From: Narthecium ossifragum
Taxonomy: Eukaryota > Streptophyta > Magnoliopsida > Dioscoreales > Nartheciaceae
Length of the DNA stretch: 64,000 bases
Direction of reading: 5' to 3'
Assembly (NCBI GenBank): GCA_963920575.1
Contig: OY986972.1
Coordinates: 1,257,501 to 1,321,500 of the forward strand
In this document: positions 22,155 through 31,936 of the stretch, piece after piece
How positions within the stretch are numbered: position 1 is the stretch's first letter
How the letters are laid out: each line of letters opens with the position of its first letter
The notes under the pieces: generated by a model
What the model saw: the letters and a program-made list of their open reading frames with translations, nothing else
What the model was told of the DNA's origin: nothing
Databases searched by the model: none
Translations under genes and position numbers: made by a program

Positions 22155-24238
22155 TGTGACTAAACTTGCTCACGAGCTAACCAATTCCAACCAAGATCCA
22201 GGTATCATGCTATAAATGGTCTCATTTTTCAACATGGACAATAGCGAACATGGTGTTTTGAGTAGAAAAAATCCATCTTGGAATATTGGTTTCACTCTTG
22301 GGGCCTTATATAACACGAATCAAAGCTTATCAAGCATTGGAGACCAAATGAGACATTGGTATTAACCAACACATGGTTTCTTTGTTGCAAAATTTCACCA
22401 TTGGAAATGGGTTCAAACATCACCAAACGAAATCAAGTACGACTGATCATCAAACTGGTAAAAGAAAATTCACAAGCTCGAAACATAAAAGCATAGATTT
22501 AGCTCAAAAGATTGGGACTTTAACTTACTAAGAGTTGGAATTCGATTACCCATCTGAGAGAAGTTTGCAAATCTTACTCTCTCCTTCTACAATTGTCTGA
22601 TCTTTGGAGAGGAGAGGAGAGTGGAGAAGGAGGGGAAAGGGGCGCATCGGCGAATCAATGACGGAGGAGGGGTTTACCTAACAAAGAAACGCCACGTGGA
22701 AAGATCGCCACCGTCGGGTTCGGTTGTCAGAGCGCAATAGCGCGGGAGTGGGTTCTCGCGTCAGAGTGGGGGGATCGTTGGCCCCCACCACCGAATCCTT
22801 CGGATGGCGGGCCCCAAGATACCCCGGAATCCAAATGGTATAATGATTCGTGTACACCTGTCCATGTACACCGATAAGCACTCATAATCCTCAGCACTAA
22901 ATGTAGCACAAGGTGGGCTTAGAGAAGGTCAATAAAAGCCCAACAAAAGCCTGACAAAGCCCATTGGATGACAGCCCAGAAGCCCAACAGATGGCTAGCA
23001 GCCAGAGCGCCAGTAGGTGAGATAAGATTAGGGGAGTGGCTGGAATATCAAACGTCCACACATTTTCAAAGAAATATGAGACAGGGCCGATGTGAAACAA
23101 GCATCAAAGATGAGGCTCTTTAAGGCCTCCTTGAGGTGACAATTCTTGTATTAACAATTGCAAAGAACAAAAGGGTTCAAGATAGATCGGTTGAGGACAA
23201 TCCATGGAGATAAGAACATGAGAGATTGTAGGGTTAGGTTTAAAGAGATACCTACTACTCTCTCCCACATGATACCAAAAGCACTACCCATGGAACAAGG
23301 GCACCACCCTCATCCACTACTGAGTCATGGAAAACTCCAAGGCTGATCACTGTGACATAGAAATAAAGAAAGGGTTCAGCATTAAATCCTGCAGCCTGGA
23401 GCTGTGCTCCTTGGATTGGAACTCTCTGCCACCCTGGCAAGGATCCATGATGTTGATAGAGAAACAAACCTCACATGCATGATGCAATTGAAAGCAACTG
23501 GATTTGAAAGCACTTTTTTCTGAGTTCTTCAGCATCATATGTCCACTTTAGCAATTTTAATTACTGTGGATGATGAAAATTTCAAGGATGGGTGTAGGAG
23601 TATGAATATATGAACTCATCCTTCAAGTTTTTGAGATAATCTATAGAATCAATATGGTATCAAAACAGAAGTCTCGAGTTCGAATCATAAGCGAGCGAGA
23701 GGGAGCGTGTTAGACTATAATTTAAGTCCATAAACTAACCTGACCTTCTTTAATCATTATTTATACTGTATTCTTATTGCTGAACAACCTAATAGTATGT
23801 GGCATACAAGCAAGAGATCAGAAGTAACTCAAAGCTAGGCAATATGATTTGTTTTCCTTTTTGGGTTTAAATCCTTTAAGATATCTGTGAAACAAATCAT
23901 GAACTTCAGACTAAAAAATCTTCAAAAGTCCTCTTGAAGCAAATCAGCAATCGTAATTGTATCGACGACTAAATCAACAACTTATAAACTCTTCAACAAC
24001 TAATACATTGTAGATGATGAATCAGAGAGAGAAGAAAAACTTATCTGACTTAATCTGCAACCATTGCCTATGGAAGTTCAGTTTCAAAATCTGCAGAAGA
24101 AATATCAGCAAAAAACATATATTTGCATCAAATCCAAGATTTTCCTTCTTCTTCTATCAAATTGAGCAATATTCTCAACCACAGATTAATAATCTAAAAA
24201 CAATCCAATTAGTCATTCATTACTATCTAAAGTTTAGC
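22155..24238. other. intergenic, upstream of the trihelix gene
   Basis: 22155-22700 is the trihelix 5' flank, with pyrimidine- and purine-rich runs at 22560-22650 and a CACGTG G-box at about 22691-22698. 22700-23150 is moderately GC-rich without a convincing exon. 23650-23700 contains GGTATCAAAACAGAAG then GAGTTCGAATC, reminiscent of a tRNA-derived SINE B box but without a clear A box. The rest is AT-rich. Confidence 0.35.
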
Positions 24239-25531
24239 TTAAGCAGTTTCTCTGCTTCCCACTATCCAATTCAGTGTCCTTGTTGCAAATGAAGGTGTTT
24301 TTTCTGCTTGAGATCCTATACTAGTATCACAACTCCCCGCCTCCAAATCCGAAACCAATACACTACTACTTCCACTCTTCTGCAACCCTTCTATGGCGAA
24401 CTCCGATCCATCATCCGATCCTCGACGCAATGGCAATCGAAAGGAGGAGGCCCTCCTCGGACAATCTCCGATAGCCGCCGACTTCTCCTTCTTCGACCGA
24501 AGCCAAATCTTCGAAACAGAGTAGCTATCTCTCTTCTGCAAATGCCGACCAATGCCATCACTTCCATGACCACAATCCGCTCTGGGTTCTGAGCTCATCC
24601 ATGGATACATCCCCTTGAAATCATCTCTCCTCGAATGGCAATCGCATTCGGACATCGCAAGCCGGTACCCAGGTCTCACAATTCCATTCTTCTTCTTTGG
24701 AGTTCTAATGGCTACTTGAAGAGCAGAAGCTTCATCCATTACGTACTCAAATGATCCCATGGAGAAGCACCTCCTCTCACTCGAATTGCCATGTTGATCA
24801 CCACTAGAGTTCTCCACACTTTTAAACTTTCCAAGCTTGATAGGAACCACCTTCGCCGCCGGATCCTCCATTGCCGGCGAGCCCATGTCCTCATCATCAG
24901 CGAGAAAACCCGAACGAGGGCTGATAACAGAGCCACCATTGTCGACCCCAATCTCCATAGATCTCTCATTCCTAGACTCCAGAACAAGAGCCAGAGGATT
25001 CCAGGCGGTTCCCGGAGAGAAGCCATGGATTAAGCTCCGCCGGCAAAGAGGGCAGTTGGAGTGGGACAAGAGCCAGGTATCTATGCATGAAACATGGAAG
25101 GCATGGCTGCAGGTGGGCAGCAACCTCAGCTTGTCATCAGCCTCAAACTCACAGAGACAAACAGCGCAATCAAATGGATCCTTGAGGCCTATGATGGCTC
25201 TGTAGAGGAAGATCGGAAGGGTGTCGATGAAGGACTGGTCGACTCCGGCGTCGTCGAGTTGGAACAGCTCCTGGAGCCGGCTTTGCATGGCGGTGGCGCT
25301 GTCGGAGTCCTCTGTGCTACTTCTCCTGGATCTCATGACGTGTCTAATGAGCAAATGGAGAAGTCCGGCGACGAAGAAGATGACTGCTAGGATGACTATT
25401 ATGAGGAGAATGCTTGGGCTAATCTTGCTATTCAGATATTCTGGAAGAGCTGGTGGTGGCGGCGGCGGTGGAAGGGAGTAGGCCTTGCTTGTAGTGATGT
25501 TTAGGAGTACCCAAGCCATGTTTGGATCCAA
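24239..25531 (-). CDS. RING-H2 E3 ubiquitin ligase, ATL13-like
   Basis: An intronless 430-aa protein typical of the ATL family. It has a proline-rich N-terminus (21-30), one membrane helix at about 40-64, the GLD-type motif GVDQSFIDTLPIFLY (96-110), and a RING-H2 domain at 122-163 (CAVC, then CSHAFHVSC, then CPLC), which keeps the family's Pro before the third Cys pair and the DTWLLSHSNCP segment. The long C-terminal tail has conserved short blocks (GKFKSVENS, RRCFSMGSFEYV, SVSKIWLRSKKEKS) as in the ATL13/ATL43 subgroup. ATLs are membrane-anchored E3 ligases that recruit an E2 through the RING; substrates are unknown here. The Met start directly precedes the hydrophobic/proline leader. The stop lies 1.3 kb downstream with no frame break. 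Confidence 0.94.
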   Translation of the reverse strand: MDPNMAWVLLNITTSKAYSLPPPPPPPALPEYLNSKISPSILLIIVILAVIFFVAGLLHLLIRHVMRSRRSSTEDSDSATAMQSRLQELFQLDDAGVDQSFIDTLPIFLYRAIIGLKDPFDCAVCLCEFEADDKLRLLPTCSHAFHVSCIDTWLLSHSNCPLCRRSLIHGFSPGTAWNPLALVLESRNERSMEIGVDNGGSVISPRSGFLADDEDMGSPAMEDPAAKVVPIKLGKFKSVENSSGDQHGNSSERRCFSMGSFEYVMDEASALQVAIRTPKKKNGIVRPGYRLAMSECDCHSRRDDFKGMYPWMSSEPRADCGHGSDGIGRHLQKRDSYSVSKIWLRSKKEKSAAIGDCPRRASSFRLPLRRGSDDGSEFAIEGLQKSGSSSVLVSDLEAGSCDTSIGSQAEKTPSFATRTLNWIVGSRETA

Positions 25532-26599
25532 AGCACCACCAGATCTAAAGGGACGTTAATGGCATGCAGGGGTTGTTGGGTGAAATCTTAGGAAAGCCCA
25601 AGATCTCAAATCTAAAGAAGTGTTCTTTAAATTTTCAGAGAGGTCCAAAGGGCTTAAGATTCAATGTAAATGGAGTAAATGGTTTTGGAGTCAAGGCTAT
25701 TTTTGCAAAGCTATTGTGTGGATCTCTAGGAAATAATAGCAGCAGATCCGATATGGAACCAATGGAAGCATTGATTTGGTGTTGAGTCATTGTTTCTTTC
25801 TATCTCATTACTTTTTTTTACTCCAACAGTCAAATTTGTTACATTAGATGAGGTCATGTGAAATTTCTGAGTTGGAATACTTTGGGATTGGAACTTCTTG
25901 ATGACATGCATATATAAAAATGGTGTCCTCAGTGGTAGAACTTTGTGAATGACAAGAAAATTGATGTAGATCAGAGATGTAGTGATTCTAAAATCTCACA
26001 CCTTGTGTCATTAAACACTTCACCATGTGAAAACAGTATGAAAAACTAATAACAACATAGATCATGAGCAGTATTGATGGTACTCTTCATTATGCCTTAA
26101 TACATGTCAGCATTCAATGTTGAGAGAGAGAGAGAGAGAGAGTCTTCAGTCTTCACAGAATTTGAACCTGACCCAACCACATCAATCGGCTGAGTGGTTC
26201 GATTCTGAAATCAAACTTGATCGTTTAGTTCCTATTGACTTTTCTTATCAGGAAAGTTACACGTTTCCCACCTTAGGTACGCGAGCTGGAACTAAAGTTT
26301 TCCTTGAAAGATCATGCATGGAAATGGTGTTCATGGCTGACAACAAAAGGCTATATAAATCTATCAGTCAAAACAGTCAACTATTCGTAGGTGGTCATCA
26401 CAGTACCATCCACTCCCCCCTTCTCTCTTCTCTCTCAGCTTAAGAAAGCCATTGAAACATTTGTAAGCACATAAACAGAATTGAAAGAAAACAATTGATC
26501 CATAAGAAAAACGCTGTTCTCTAAAGTATTTTCTTAATGATGCAATAGCAGCTTACAGGGAGAGATAGAAGAAAAATAAAAAGTCATACATATGTTACA
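25532..26599. other. ATL13-like promoter side and TAS3 3' side
   Basis: 5' flank of the ATL13-like gene and 3' flank of the TAS3 transcript. It contains a (GA)n tract at 26121-26142. No coding exon is recognised; the TAS3 transcript may extend into its right part. Confidence 0.35.
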
Positions 26600-27095
26600 A
26601 TCTCGTCATCTACAATCACAAAATTTAAATCGGTCTACTTGTGCAAACAATGCACTTCTATTAATGGACTTTCAACCAAGCTCCGGAGGGATAGATCGGG
26701 AGAAGAAAGATGGGAGGATTGACATGAGTGAAGAAGAGAATTTGAGATAAGAACGGAATAGAGGGCGGCCATGCAAGTAATTTTTGGATTCAAAAGTCTT
26801 GCAAGGTCAAGAAAAAGATTAAGAATGAAAAGAGAGACATAGAAGAGAAAGAAGAGCAGAAGGTAAGCTCAGCAAGGATAGCACCAACTACAGCTCAGCT
26901 CGGTAGAGGGAAGTCCCTGGACCTTCCATCTCCTCTTCTTGTAGCTTCCCCCCAAAATGACAGCGTCAAAGGCTCCCGGCATCTCAAGCAGCACTCAGAA
27001 GATGGATCAAAGAGCATGCTCGCCTGAACCTCTACACTATGGATCTCTCCAAACAAAGATACCCTCATAAATGGCAACGAGAGGTCCAAGCTGAA
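26600..27095 (-). ncRNA. TAS3: TAS3 trans-acting siRNA precursor (tasiARF)
   Basis: Minus-strand transcript with all TAS3 hallmarks. The 5' miR390 site is at 26865-26885: the complement matches miR390 at 18 of 21 positions, with a mismatch at nt 9 and a G:U at nt 11, so poor for cleavage. The 3' miR390 site is at 26678-26698, with miR390 nt 8-17 perfectly paired, so cleavable. Between them at 26793-26813 lies a tasiARF beginning TTCTTGACCTTGCAAG. Cutting the 3' site between miR390 nt 10 and 11 (26688/26687) and counting 21-nt steps upstream gives a sixth window of 26793-26813, exactly the tasiARF. Established role: AGO7-miR390 triggers RDR6/DCL4 processing, and tasiARF silences ARF2/3/4 in leaf polarity and phase change. 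A TATA box is at 27118-27128. Transcript ends are estimates. Confidence 0.93.
26895..27068 (-). CDS. TAS3 upstream ORF (57 codons)
   Basis: The first ATG after the inferred TAS3 transcription start (27068; MRVSLFGEIHSVEV) opens a 57-aa frame that stops at 26895. Only 9 nt separate the stop from the 5' edge of the 5' miR390 site (26885). Arabidopsis TAS3a likewise has a short ORF ending a few nucleotides before its 5' miR390 site, and ribosomes stall there against AGO7-miR390. The peptide itself resembles nothing I know, and its sequence is probably unimportant. The placement supports the TAS3 call and suggests the same translation-coupled siRNA control. Confidence 0.7.
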   Translation of the reverse strand: MRVSLFGEIHSVEVQASMLFDPSSECCLRCREPLTLSFWGEATRRGDGRSRDFPLPS

Positions 27096-27117
27096 GGGTT
27101 AGAGAGGAAGAGGGTCC

Positions 27118-27128
27118 TCCTTATATAG
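27118..27128 (-). promoter_or_regulatory. TATA box of TAS3
   Basis: The minus strand reads CTATATAAGGAGG here. A start about 25-30 bp downstream (about 27095) would give a roughly 27-nt leader before the first ATG at 27068. Confidence 0.6.
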
Positions 27129-29479
27129 GGAAAGAAGAGCAGTGAGAGTAGTGAGAGAAATAAATTTGATGAGACAGAATGGAAAAAGCCTGACATTCCC
27201 ATATGTGTGTTTCTGCCCCTGCAACTTGGAAAAAGCCAAGTCCAACACCCTCCCCACATGCCATGGAAACAAAGTTCAAGCCATGGGGTTGAGAAATAAC
27301 TCCATGGGAAACAAACAGCACTGAGATGGTGACTGTGGGATTGGAGGCTTGGATGCCCTGTGTCCTCTCTGCAGCTGTTCACAGTGACTTCACTTCTACA
27401 CATCAACAGATATCACATCTCTTGTCTCCCTATTCACGCCAGCTTGAGAGATAACTAAACGAGGATGGTGATAAATAAGAGATGGGGGGCTCTTTATGCA
27501 TGGCCTATACTTGTTTGGAAAAGTGCAGAGGCTCATAAATGTGTGTTATGATGACATGGGCTTTTAAGAATCAGAAAAGAACTCACCTTGGCATGGAGGT
27601 GCTTATCTTTTCACAAACTCTCTTGGTGGGAGCTGAGAAGTGACAGGACTCTCCTGTAGAAAGCAGTGACAAAGTGCTGGTATTCTTGTTGTGTTGTCTC
27701 AGCTGCTACATATTCACAATGGTTTTCTTCTGCAGGGCATGCATTTAAGTTCAAGAGGAACAGTAATGAAAGCTACATGAAGTGCATGAATGCATGCATG
27801 TACCATATCACACATCTCAACAGAAGAGTTTGAATGGCATGAAGAGGGACCCATGTACCTATGCCAAGACTGTCCAAAATCCAAGGATATCTTTTGTTCA
27901 GTTTGAGACTGCGATCACCCTGTAAGAGTATCTCTATGGTTTATTTTCTCTTGTTAAGTAATCAGCATTACCCTGGGCATGGCCTTGTGGCTTCATCCTC
28001 ACCATCATCTTCTTGGATGGGACAACACAACAGGACATTGGATACCGGAACTATGCATACGTAAGAAGGATGCATTCCTATTAAGTGTTACTGTATGCAT
28101 TCCAACTTTGTCAATTTAAGTCCAATATGGATCTGGCCACCAACCCAACTATTCCTATTTGCTATCTTTAAGCTGTGTAGTAGTAATGGTATCTTGACCC
28201 ACCTATGAAGCTTTCTTTCCTTGGAGGAGTACTTTGCCTGCAACTTTTGCTTGTGGGTCTCTCTTTTATTCAATTCACACAGATGGCATGTTTGAAAGTT
28301 CTTTCTGGCCTTTCCCTGCGGAAAAAGAAAGTTGTTCTTGTTCAAGCATATATTCCATGGCTGATTGATGGAATGTAAAGATTTGAAGTGATGGGATCGC
28401 AGTTAGTCTGTTAATCGATCTCTGTTGAGAGTGAAAAATCCAAAGAACATTCCACCAACTTTTGAATCTGATCACCATAATTGTAATGGTGTAATGTAGA
28501 TGAACAACACAAAGCCAGCTCCAACAATTAAGTAACATATCTTCTTCTTAAAAAGAACAATTAAGTAGCATAAAAGCAAGAAACAGAATGATAGTAGCAG
28601 TATAATTAGAGAGTCATACAACAAAACGCGAATTTCACAACCTGACAATGAACTAGTATGCATTTGCCAGTATCTATAATTAGAGATTTCGTATTCACTT
28701 CAACAGCAGATGAACAACAGGGCACACCTTCCCCTGTGAAAGTAAGAGCTAATTTGAGAAAGTCCTTTTTCTAAAAGATCATTAAGGTTACTAATAAATG
28801 TTTGTCACGTTGCGACCTTACCAAAGTCCAGCATGGACAGAATTTACGTGTAGCAATCATGTTATGCTTAAACAACTAAAATTTTAACCTTAGCTCGAGT
28901 AGTGAATTAAGGCTTACCACATATCAAAAGAAGATGGAGATAAGACAAGTTGCATCTGATTCAGCTTCTTTCAGAGGGCCTTGGGAGAAGGTTCTGCATC
29001 TTAAGGCTATGAATCAACTAACAAATCTTACGACTCTAAGAAGAGGATGCTATGAGAACAAGGCTTACAGTTCAAGCTGCAATCCAGGGAAGAGAATCAA
29101 AAGGTATGGGAGGTCAAGCAATAGTCTCATAAGTTCCTTCCACTTGGATTTCGGAAAGCTTTTTTTTTTTTTTTTTAAGTTAAGCCCGGAGGCTACAAAG
29201 GAGATTTACCCCGTAAAATGTTCACAATTTCGTAAATTTCCCAAAAATACCTAAAAATAAAACTTTGAAATATCTATTATATAAAATTCAATATATCCTA
29301 TCATATAAATAGAAATGTCCGATCCAAATTAAGACCGAATAATTAGAAAAGAGATGATGATTAGTGAGGGGTGGTTTTACCCGTACTAGATCCGCTAGTA
29401 TATGATATTATACGAACTTAACAACGAGCTGTCTGACATTTTACAAAATACAGGAAAAATTGTGATATTTAGGAACTTC
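27129..29479. other. intergenic DNA upstream of TAS3
   Basis: Proximal TAS3 promoter, then AT-rich sequence. It includes GCATGC-type repeats at 27775-27805. A T-run followed by AAGTTAAGCCCGGAGGCTAC at 29160-29205 looks like the inverted 3' tail of a very short LINE insertion (compare CCCGGGCTCAACTAATCAAAA at the end of the LINE at 1-1990). No coding exon is recognised. A 75-codon frame at about 28934-29160 is not family-like. Confidence 0.35.
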
Positions 29480-29682
29480 CTTGTTTGGTATGGGGTTATC
29501 CCCGTTTTTTATGGGGTTATCCCCATTCCTATTCCAAACATTAAAAGTAATCATTACGGGTTTATCCCCATTCCACCTACCACCACCACTCTACTTTTTC
29601 CTATCCCTATTTCTTATCCTCACTTTTTCTAATTCTATTCCTCCTTAACCTCACTTTTTCTAACCCAAACCAAACGGGGGCA
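29480..29682 (+). mobile_element. Tourist-like MITE, family M copy 2
   Basis: Begins CCTTGTTTGGTATGGGGTTATC and ends AACCCAAACCAAACGGGGGCAA, the same inverted ends as at 14762-14966. Internally TATGGGGTTATCCCC is tandemly duplicated at the left end. Confidence 0.6.
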
Positions 29683-31140
29683 AGGGTAGGCTTGGGATCA
29701 AAACCTTTTCCTTCAGATTTCCATGTCGAAATCATAGTTTAACACAAAGCGTTCTGATCTAAATCCAGGGACAACTCTCAAACAACACATAAAACGATGA
29801 TATCTATAAAATTAAGCAGAAAGGAAAGAAACCAATAAACACAGACCATCCAATCATGAACCACATTTATTTCTCCGAAACCCCTTTCCGATAACATCTT
29901 CTATCGTTTTTATAATTATTATAACCCAAATGGTGGTCAAATACAAGAAAACACATCCCAAGACGATAAATTTCTAAAGAAGACATGCAAACAAAAGCAA
30001 AAGGAAGCAAACCCAACCTTGGGGGAGGGCTAAAGATCGACAATGGCCGTCGAATTCCGATCGGACAATGGCGAGCGGAGGAGTGGCGCCTACATAGGAG
30101 AGTCAGAGAGGAGGTATTCCGCCACCGCCTGCAAGAAACCCTTGCTCTGCCGCCGCCTCCTTCGCTTCGAGGTCGAGCTCTTCGATCGAAGAAATCTCTC
30201 TCTCTCTTCTCCATCTCCTCTCGGCTCGATCGCTGGAGATCTCTGGAAACCCACTGTTCCGATAAGGATCACGGCCTCCTACGACGAGGGGAAGGTTAGT
30301 CTCTTAAGATTGTCAACGTGGCGTCCGCTTATTGGTTTACTTTCAATGTGCTTCAGCCTTTGGATTTTACAGCTAGCTAATCTTTGCCACGCGTACAGAT
30401 TGAGTTTAACTAATCTTCTCCTTGGAGGAGCGACCCCCGACCGCCGCTTCCTTTTGCGCGGCCCGCGTGGCTGCTCGCCGGGAGAATAGAGACACCCTTG
30501 AGGGGTATTATAGTCTTCTAGAAAATTTTGGCAGTTGAGGAGGTGGCGGGTAATGGAGGTGGACGCGGGTCGGATTGGAATTTGCATCCGATAAAGTTTT
30601 GAGACGGCATCCAACCAGCTAACGTCCACGCCCAGGCCCCAGCCCATAGTTAAAAGTGGCCGAAGCCCGTTTAGTTATGGCGGCTCTGGGCTTTAGTTAC
30701 GCCGCGAATCTTGCCGCCAAGAGCTCGGCCCATTGTGTGAACCATTGGCCCATAAGGTTTTGGGCCAAGCCCGGGTTAGGTTTCAAAATGACTCTGCCAA
30801 GACTCATCTCCTTAGGATGTATTTGGCAGCCTTGGATCTGCTGAGATCTAAGAGATGGGGGGACGCGTGGATCCCGTCCGTGGAATCCGTGCGTTTGGAT
30901 CGCCGTCGAATCCCAGAAAATCCTGAGCGGACGTCGTCTGTGGTATCCGTGAGAGCGGATATAGCAGATACCATCCGTCGGATTCCGCATCCCACGGATT
31001 CCGCATCCCACGGATGTAACAAAATATGAAAAACGGGAAAAAAAAACATGAGTTAGATAAGTTGGTTTACCGAATTGAAGAAGCACTTGACCTAACTTGA
31101 TCAAAGAAAGTCAAAAGTTATATCACTACCATCTAGTCAT
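29683..31140. other. intergenic with GC-rich island
   Basis: 29980-30290 is a GC-rich stretch with an open frame (MAVEFRSDNGERR...) that ends in GGGGAAG/GTTAGT, a possible 5' splice site. I recognise no family and it may be a captured or orphan first exon. 30830-31020 carries short inverted and direct repeats of GGATTCCGCATCCCAC and ATCCGT type, typical of a degenerate MITE. Nothing else is supported. Confidence 0.35.
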
Positions 31141-31239
31141 CAATTTGTCACGTTTCCCGTACATCATTATAAATCCAATGCACTCTTTAAATAGAATTGT
31201 ACTGTATTCATGTAAGCGAATTGATTAGTACCTCAATAA

Positions 31240-31445
31240 TAGAACCATCTTAACATATATCACGGGACCAAATTACCTTGGGTCGCAAGATGCCGGTCGA
31301 ATCAAGGAACTCAACTACATTAACTGTCTAAATAAAAATTACAGTACCCTCCTAACATAAATCAAGTGGTCATATTGCCATCAATTGCAAGATGGCGGCC
31401 GAATTAGGGACTCAACTACATTAATTGTCTAACTACAAATTATGG
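31240..31445. repeat. tandem duplication, about 110-bp units
   Basis: Two diverged units share CGCAAGATGCCGGTCGAATC versus TGCAAGATGGCGGCCGAATT, followed by AACTCAACTACATTAACTGTC versus GACTCAACTACATTAATTGTC. They are non-coding and lie just downstream of the CER3 gene. Confidence 0.65.
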
Positions 31446-31936
31446 ACCACGACACAATTAGAGAAATGTTAGTTGTTTATGTACCTAGAGATTTGAATGT
31501 ACGTACTGACTGATAGGCCAAGCCCTAAGAGTATGTACGGTGCCATATGCTACATGCTTTTGATGCATTATGGATGAGCTTTTAGCCTTCTTCGAGTTCA
31601 ATTAGAGGCGAGCGTGCGATTTTTGGTTCGATCTTTGGTTTTTTTCTTGGTTCAATAAATATAAAACGAAAATCGAACTGAACTGAAGCGATTTATAAAA
31701 CTAAATGAGGTCCTCCACAACCTTGTATATAATCACAAAACCTTGATCAATCCCCTAAGACAAATAATAAAAACATCCATAGATATATTGGAAAAGCTAT
31801 TATTTCCTGTTACATTTGAGCAAAAGATAAAGAAACAAAGAAGATAAGAACGTTGGGAGGTGACGTAGCTAAAGGTTTGCAAGCATTAATTGGTTTTGCA
31901 TCAATCTCTTCTCCTTATTCTTATTCTTCTTCATCT

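Noticed and set aside
23650..23700. tRNA-like or SINE-like motif (GGTATCAAAACAG...GAGTTCGAATC)
   Set aside because: A B-box-like string only; no A box, no cloverleaf and no defined ends.
28934..29254. 106-codon frame starting MEIRQVASDS
   Set aside because: Runs into a T-tract-derived Phe run and LINE-tail-like sequence; no domain recognised.
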